The position numbers were made by a program, and so were the translations under genes. 64,000 nucleotides of DNA, from positions 13,080,944 through 13,144,943 of the forward strand of contig NC_087083.1 in assembly GCF_026151205.1 (NCBI RefSeq). The letters run 5' to 3'. The DNA comes from Bolinopsis microptera (Eukaryota; Ctenophora; Tentaculata; Lobata; Bolinopsidae). Positions 59,014-64,000 of this stretch are shown piece by piece; position 1 is the stretch's first letter; each line of letters starts with the position of its first letter. Below the pieces are notes generated by a model. That model was not told the origin of the DNA, did no database searches, and saw only the letters and a program-made list of their open reading frames with translations.

Positions 59014-59280
59014 AACAATTTTAGATCTCTATTACAATGGTTTTTAGACACCTAAATATGTCGATTTCCGGGTTTTTTCCAGCGTTCAATTTTAGCAGCT
59101 GGTTCCTTCTTTCCTTTTCATCTTTAACAATAGAATAAAATATTTTGATCTACCTTTGAACGACTATCAGTATCAGGGCTTTAACTTTCAGTCCTGTTCC
59201 TTTTACCAGGTTTCAGTCTTTTTAAATCTTATTTTCATTTTTATCTGATATCGATTGATATTTGTAAAAAAACGTTGAAC

Positions 59281-59288
59281 TATTTAAG
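59281..59288 (+). promoter_or_regulatory. Possible TATA box of the neuropeptide-type gene
   Basis: TATTTAAG 57 nt before the ATG at 59,345. Position fits a TATA box with a 5' UTR of about 30 nt. No further support. Confidence 0.35.
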
Positions 59289-59344
59289 TATTGTCATATT
59301 CGTATTTTATTGTTTTTATCTAAAAAAACACCAGACCCGCAGCA

Positions 59345-59623
59345 ATGACGAAAGTATTCTGTTTTCTACTAGTGCTAGGACTGATCGCTCTGACTCAGTG
59401 TCAGACTCCATTTATGGGAAGACGATCAGCTGATCCCCAGGAGAACGGGGAAGAATTTGTTGATTTTGGAAGACGATCAGCTGATCCCCAGCAGAACGGG
59501 GAAGAATTTGTTGATTTTGGAAGACGATCAGCTGATCCCCAGCAGAACGGGGAAGAATTTGTTGATTTTGGAAGACGATCAGCTGATCCCCAGAAGAAGG
59601 GTAAGAAGGCCAAGGGGGAATAA
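59345..59623 (+). CDS. Amidated neuropeptide-type precursor (92 aa)
   Basis: Residues 1-19 form a signal peptide ending LTQC. The chain then opens with Gln20, giving QTPFM followed by Gly-Arg-Arg. Three 17-residue repeats follow (28-44, 45-61, 62-78), each SADPQxNGEEFVDF followed by Gly-Arg-Arg, and a final basic SADPQKKGKKAKGE tail. Gly-Arg-Arg is the standard prohormone-convertase plus alpha-amidation signal. The predicted products are pyroGlu-TPFM-amide and three copies of SADPQ(E/Q)NGEEFVDF-amide. The repeats correspond to 51-bp DNA units with few differences. Single exon; AATAAA at 59,795-59,800. I do not recognise the peptide family. A secreted regulatory peptide is the best reading, with an antimicrobial or structural repeat peptide as the alternative. 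Confidence 0.85.
   Translation: MTKVFCFLLVLGLIALTQCQTPFMGRRSADPQENGEEFVDFGRRSADPQQNGEEFVDFGRRSADPQQNGEEFVDFGRRSADPQKKGKKAKGE
59419..59580 (+). repeat. 51-bp tandem repeat encoding the peptide copies
   Basis: Three units plus a partial fourth, beginning AGACGATCAGCTGATCCCCA. The reverse strand also stays open because the unit length is a multiple of three; that frame is a shadow. Confidence 0.9.
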
Positions 59624-59794
59624 ACGAATAAGTACAACAGACGTTTATACTTTTTATTAACCGAAGCTTTAAAAACCATATGTTAATGATACTTGTCTTA
59701 AATGAAAGGTATTTGTTCGTTGAGTGACCATAATTTTAAAAAGTTACATTGAATATTGAGTTTTATTTTATTAGCACTTTACTTTTATATCAAA

Positions 59795-59800
59795 AATAAA
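59795..59800 (+). terminator. Polyadenylation signal AATAAA
   Basis: Canonical hexamer 172 nt after the stop codon of the neuropeptide-type gene. Confidence 0.5.
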
Positions 59801-59847
59801 ATATACTCCTATCTATGTACAGCTCGACAAGAGTACAGTCAACAGTG

Positions 59848-60450
59848 TAGCGGGCGTGCTAAATCACTGTACTGTTCAAGACTAAAAGGGCCCCCGACAG
59901 TTGAAACCAACTTCAATTGCTGTATTTTCGGACGCTGATTCCGGATCACCCCCCATGACATAGAGGTAAAAAACTTTCTCTATCACGTGATATGACCGTA
60001 TAAGGAAGTTTGTTTTATTTCTCGTTGGGGTTAGGGTCTCAGCATATTATGCTTTTGTAAAGGATTGGGTTAGGGTTAGGGTTGGGATCAGATTTGTAGC
60101 GCGATGCGTTACTGTGCATGCCACGCCGCGCACTCAATTATGCTTCTCGAAACGCGCGACAATCTCGCTAGATCGGCAAAATGTGCTACTAGCTGGGCCT
60201 CGCCAAGCTGCGATGAATTGACATCGTCAATTAAGAATTTGTAGGTTTATAACCTACCAGGACGCGCGCCGAGTTGGATTCGTCAACGGTCCTGGAACAA
60301 ATATTTTACGGCCGGTATCAGTGTATCACCCGTTAATTAAGAATCAGATAAGAGGGTTAGGGTTTCGAATAATCGTTCAGGGCCAGCTGGAGAACGGGTT
60401 GAAAAAATCACGCGACAGTCGAGTGAAGAGTAATTAATCATCATCCAATC
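59848..60450. repeat. TTAGGG-bearing repeat family K, interrupted copy
   Basis: Matches the core of the fold-back element (36,690-37,085): CGTGCTAAATCACT, CACGTGATATGACCGTATAA, GGATTGGGTTAGGGTTAGGG and TTAATCATCATCC. Split by the RepJ insertion. Confidence 0.8.
60094..60342. mobile_element. RepJ, complete 249-bp insertion
   Basis: ATCAGAT is duplicated at 60,087-60,093 and 60,343-60,349. The uninterrupted family K copy at about 36,990 has a single ATCAGAT. No coding capacity; SINE- or MITE-like. Confidence 0.75.
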
Positions 60451-60772
60451 ATGAGACTGAATAACACTTCATATCACGAATCTACATACCAGATTACAAT
60501 CTACCAGATTACAAACTGGGATGTTTAGGGTTAATTGAAGTACAATTTTTTGTACATTCACAGTCACCTTATAATTATAACCGCGACCGTGAAAACCAAA
60601 AAACGTGTAAAAACTTATTAAGTAATAGTATTGATAATAATGATACACGTCGTTTACAAATTCTGACCACGACCATATAATGATAAAATGCTTAAACTAA
60701 TTTTAGTTTAGTCCACAGTCGAACATAAGTTTTTATGCGTAAGTTAGTAACCAAATTTCAACATGAAATTGT

Positions 60773-60852
60773 TTGTATCACGTCGTGACCCCCACGGTCG
60801 TTTCATTAAAATAAAGTTTTTACAATATAGGCGGGTCATACAACGTATAACA
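60773..60852 (-). repeat. Hairpin repeat C, inverted and diverged copy
   Basis: Starts TTGTATCACGTCGTGACCCC and ends GGCGGGTCATACAACGTATA. The middle is partly replaced by AT-rich sequence. Confidence 0.6.
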
Positions 60853-61285
60853 ATAAATTATATGGAAAATGTTACAACTGTTTGATTGTTTTCGAAATAA
60901 TGTGCTAGCTGGCCGAAATATGAGCTAAAAATCATTCAATGGTCAGTGCGCGCGTTTTACAGTCGATGGTACTGCACGGCCTATTAACACTGAATATAAA
61001 AATTGACAAACAAGTTTATTTTAGTAATGTGTTATGTGCCCTGAGTGCTGAGACATGAAAGATTTAACACAATATTGAATATAAAATTAAAATGATATTG
61101 CTTTCTGCAATTGCATTTTACAATTTGTAATTTGGCAAATGTGGTTGCGATGAACAATATTTGATGCGCGCGGTGCGGCCAAGTTGTGCATAGCGCTATT
61201 GTCACACGTTGTTGTCTATTGGTAATGGACTAGCCCGGCGCGCGCACTTGCCTCGATTGTTCCAAGATTGTTGCTCTTTTATCTT

Positions 61286-61480
61286 GTCATACGTTGTATG
61301 ATCCGCCGCGCACGAGCGCGCGGCTCCCCCTGTATCGTCGAAACTCTATAGTGAAGCGATAGTGGGGTCACTTGTCATACGTTGTATGACCCGCCGCGCA
61401 CGAGTGCGCGGCCCCTAGTTGCTAGTGAAACGACCGTGGGTGTCACAACGTGATACAAGGGGTCACCAAGTGATACAACT
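61286..61480. repeat. Hairpin repeat C, two tandem copies
   Basis: GTCATACGTTGTATGA with the following CCGCGCAC...GTGCGCGG stem at 61,286 and again at 61,374. Ends with GTGTCACAACGTGATACAA and a partial further end to 61,480. Confidence 0.75.
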
Positions 61481-62042
61481 TTTATCATGACCATAATTAA
61501 TATTTTCTCTGTCATGTTACCTTTATACATATTTAGACTCAACGTTGAACGTTCATCCTTTTACCTATATTTATTGAATACTATCGATCAAAAATGAATT
61601 TAGTGGTCAATTTATACCGTTTAATATTAATTGCGACTACTTTTCTCAAATTTATGATATCTAACCCACCGAACTCTTGGTTAAGCTAAATATATGGTTA
61701 TTAGGTTTCTGAAGCCCCCACGGTTTACTCACCTGACTGATCGGGTAACCGTGAGTGATAGTGAAATGAGGACCCTGCCAAAAGATTTTGAATTTTGTAA
61801 ATAGGACAATTTTGAAAAACTTAACTGAGGTACTAGCAAAATTGCTCGTTTTGCTCTAGAGAGACACACTTTTTAGACATTTTACCGGCGTATCTTCTAA
61901 AACCACCTAATTTGTTCAATTTTAGGGAGGGGCACCAAAAGGGGAAGGGGCTCCAACAGGTGGTGATTTTTTTACCAACAGGCAACGTCACACCACTAGG
62001 ATCATGCACTGCATGCGCTATGAGTCTTTGAATGCCTTTGTC

Positions 62043-62300
62043 AATAAGTAAATTTGACAACGCTGGCAGAGCGGCGAATACGTGGGGAACTTATTGAAGC
62101 TTTTAAGGTGATTAATGGTTTGACTGATTATGGTTCAGACTTGTTCAGACTAAGCAGATCAGGTCTTAATCTGGTTTCATCCAATAGATATAGTACTAAA
62201 AGTGTGACAAAGGTCAAGAATATCCAGAAGTCTTTTCTCCCGGAGCGAGTTATTCCATATTAGAACAAACTCCCTCCGCACAGGAGGGGCAAAGTGCAAA
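62043..62300 (+). pseudogene. CR1/jockey-type LINE ORF2 C-terminal fragment
   Basis: The plus frame reads LAERRIRGELIEAFKVINGL, then LFRLSRSG and SFLPERVIPY, a stop (TAG at about 62,261) where the family has Trp, then NKLPP. R-R-x-RG-x-LIE-x-FK and RV-x-x-WN-x-LP are the conserved end of this LINE class. A fragment, inactive. Confidence 0.75.
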
Positions 62301-62386
62301 GAAACTGCTAAGTACTAAAAACTGCTGCTCACTGCTGCTCACTGCAGCAGTTAGCAGCAGTTTCTTTGCACTTTGCCCCTCCTGTG
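62279..62386. repeat. Perfect 31-bp-arm hairpin with CTG/CAG loop
   Basis: Arms 62,279-62,309 and 62,356-62,386 (start CACAGGAGGGGCAAAGTGC) are perfect inverted copies. The 46-nt loop contains CTGCTGCTCACTGCTGCTCA. The left arm is contiguous with the LINE fragment's coding end (NKLPPHRRG), so LINE sequence has been inverted and duplicated. Confidence 0.93.
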
Positions 62387-62409
62387 TCCGGACGTCAAGA
62401 ACTGTGTGA

Positions 62410-63483
62410 CAGTTTGGAATGTTAGGACCTCTACTATTTCTGATTTATATAAATGATATTGTGAGCTCCTCAAGTTTGGCTGAATTCGTCCTGTTTGCTG
62501 ATGATACAAATATTTTTGTGATAGGTCGTTCAGCACAGGAAGCTTTTGAAAAAGCTAATCATGTAATGAAACAAGTCAGTAACTATATGGAGTCTAATAA
62601 GTTACATATAAATGCAGGGAAAAGTTGTTATATGCATTTTCAGCCAGGTTTGTCAAGAGCAACACAGACCTGTGCCAGAACACGGCCCTTTAACAGGAAT
62701 CTAACGATTTCAATAGATGGCAAAAAGCTAGAAAAAGTTCAATGTACAAAGTTTCTTGGGGTGATAATAGACGAACAGCTATGTTGGGAACCACATCTTA
62801 ATCATTTATCTTTAAAGCTAAACTCCAGTATTGTATCGATTAAGAGAATTTGCAAATTCTTTCCCAAATCTGAATATTTGAAACTATACAATGCTCTTTT
62901 TATGTCACATCTTAGCTATTGTATAAGTTGCTGGGGTGGGATCCCTAAACATAAGCTGAATAAAATCTTTGCAATTCAAAAACGATGTATAAGACTGCTA
63001 TTTGGTAACATTCCCAATTTTGATCATAAAGAATGCTACTTAACCTGTGCACGTTCAAGAACTTATAACGAACATATGGCTAGCAAGAACTACTGTCTTG
63101 AACACACTAAACCGCTATTCACTGAGCAGAAAATTATCAACCTGGAGAATCTGCACATGTACCATACATTTATGGAACTATTCAAAATTCTTAAATCTGA
63201 TGTCCCCCAGCCGATTAAAGATCTTTTCAAGTTCTGTCCTAGAAATGAAAAACTTCGTCTGATTGTCCCATTACTGAGGTTAGATATCTCCCAACAGAAC
63301 TTTTTGTACACCTCTACGAAAATTTGGAATGATCTCATCCCCTATGTATTCGAAATATGTGATGCTAATGAAGATTGGATAATAATCCCGGGTTCTTCCA
63401 AAAATTCAGACTTATCAGCCTGGCCTCGTCAGGTATTATTAAATCTAACCTTAAAAAGCTCTTGCTATCCCTCCAAAATCTAG
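62410..63483 (+). pseudogene. 5'-truncated CR1/jockey-like LINE reverse transcriptase (about 357 codons)
   Basis: The frame opens at QFGMLGPLLFLIYINDI (RT motif, normally QGSxLGPLLF) and includes EFVLFADDTNIF with the catalytic Asp pair, KCTKFLGVIIDEQL-like thumb sequence, LSYCISCWGG, AIQKRCIRLLFG and a WNDLIP ending. Endonuclease and RT N-terminus are absent; the remaining frame has no stops. It starts immediately after the hairpin. The 3' UTR continues to about 63,850, ending in duplicated AAGTAAAACAAAATTT. Confidence 0.88.
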
Positions 63484-63895
63484 GTGACCCTAATATATGG
63501 TAACTAATCTATATTATATCTCAAATTCTACATCCGGTATGGCTCTGCACACATGATATCTCTCTGCCATGAAACATGGCTAACCTTTCAAACTATGATT
63601 TAAAACATAAACCTAAACTAAAACTCAACTGGGCATTCCTATGTCACCAAACTAGACCAATAAGCAATTTTAGCTTAAATAATTATATTTTTCTATATTT
63701 GTATAATAAGTATATTGACGTAGTGGATGGTTGAGGGGGTTTTAAGCACAGGTCACTCTCAAATCCTAAAGATAAGCAGTGGCCTTCGGCACTTGAAACC
63801 TCTTCAAACCTCCCCTGATTTATTTAAGTAAAACAAAATTTTTAAGTAAAACAAAATTTAAATTTTATCGCCATTACAATGAATAATGATATTGA
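63484..63895. other. LINE 3' UTR and AT-rich DNA
   Basis: No gene. AAGTAAAACAAAATTT occurs twice at about 63,823-63,860, possibly the LINE tail. Confidence 0.5.
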
Positions 63896-64000
63896 TTGAT
63901 TGAAATAAATTTTCGTGCACATACAGAATGAATGGTTAATAATTTAATATATATGTAGACCAAGCTCTGTGCACGGGATGCTTCCTGGAAGAATCCAGTT
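63896..64000 (-). mobile_element. 3' end of a LINE copy related to 47,746-49,379, running out of the window
   Basis: Reverse complement of 49,268-49,379 (GGATTCTTCCAGGAAGCATC, GTGCACAGAGCTTGG, TATGTGCACGAAAATTTATT). The 3' terminus has a TCAATCAATCAAT microsatellite, usual for LINEs of this type. Confidence 0.8.

Noticed and set aside
59401-59679. Minus-strand open frame through the peptide repeats
   Set aside because: Shadow of the 51-bp repeat; lacks a signal peptide and processing sites.

Overview
ORGANISM AND CHARACTER. The window looks like genomic DNA of an invertebrate metazoan, probably marine. Coding genes make typical animal secreted proteins: CAP/SCP-plus-sushi proteins with GPI-type tails, an amidated neuropeptide-type precursor, and a small secreted GPI-type protein. 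Decayed non-LTR retrotransposons and pogo/hAT-type DNA transposons are frequent, and short TTAGGG runs occur inside repeats. The phylum cannot be fixed from sequence alone. Gene density is very low (five host-type coding loci in 64 kb) and all of them read as single exons. Most of the DNA is dispersed repeats, minisatellites and inverted duplications.

LAYOUT. 0.2-3.1 kb: a duplicated unit carrying a 212-codon secreted-protein gene; its sister unit is at 37.6-42.1 kb, where two transposons have split the signal peptide. 3.1-6.8 kb: dispersed repeats. 6.9-12.2 kb: two divergently transcribed CAP/sushi/GPI-tail genes, recent duplicates with two and four sushi-like modules. 12.2-14.3 kb: a 230-bp insertion, dispersed repeats and a roughly 76-copy CACTACA array. 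14.3-23.1 kb: a large, nearly perfect palindrome. Each arm carries a TATA-type promoter, a gene for a C2H2 zinc-finger/coiled-coil/acidic-tail protein interrupted by the same frame change, a tRNA-like pol III unit, a 12-bp minisatellite and a 22-bp satellite built on the self-complementary 12-mer GGTGATATCACC; a spacer of about 200 bp lies at the centre. This is the strongest candidate for an undescribed element.

23-37.5 kb: gene-poor repeats, several perfect hairpins, and at 36,049-37,514 a fold-back element with long terminal inverted repeats and an 8-bp target duplication. 42.9-43.9 kb: LINE reverse transcriptase on the minus strand. 43.9-50.9 kb: repeats, a RepB palindrome, a triple-hairpin repeat and a CR1-like LINE 3' part (47.75-49.38 kb). 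51-53.3 kb: 2 kb of polypyrimidine DNA bounded by inverted ends. 53.5-54.2 kb: a minisatellite. 54.7-56.0 kb: decayed coding sequence of unknown family. 58.9-61.5 kb: the neuropeptide-type gene among short hairpin repeats and a TTAGGG-bearing family. 62.0-64.0 kb: CR1/jockey-like LINE pieces.

HOW IT FITS TOGETHER. The host genes are unrelated secreted-protein loci that happen to lie together. The unifying theme is fold-back DNA: at least ten inverted duplications from about 30 bp to 8.7 kb, several made from repeat families that occur elsewhere in the window as single arms.
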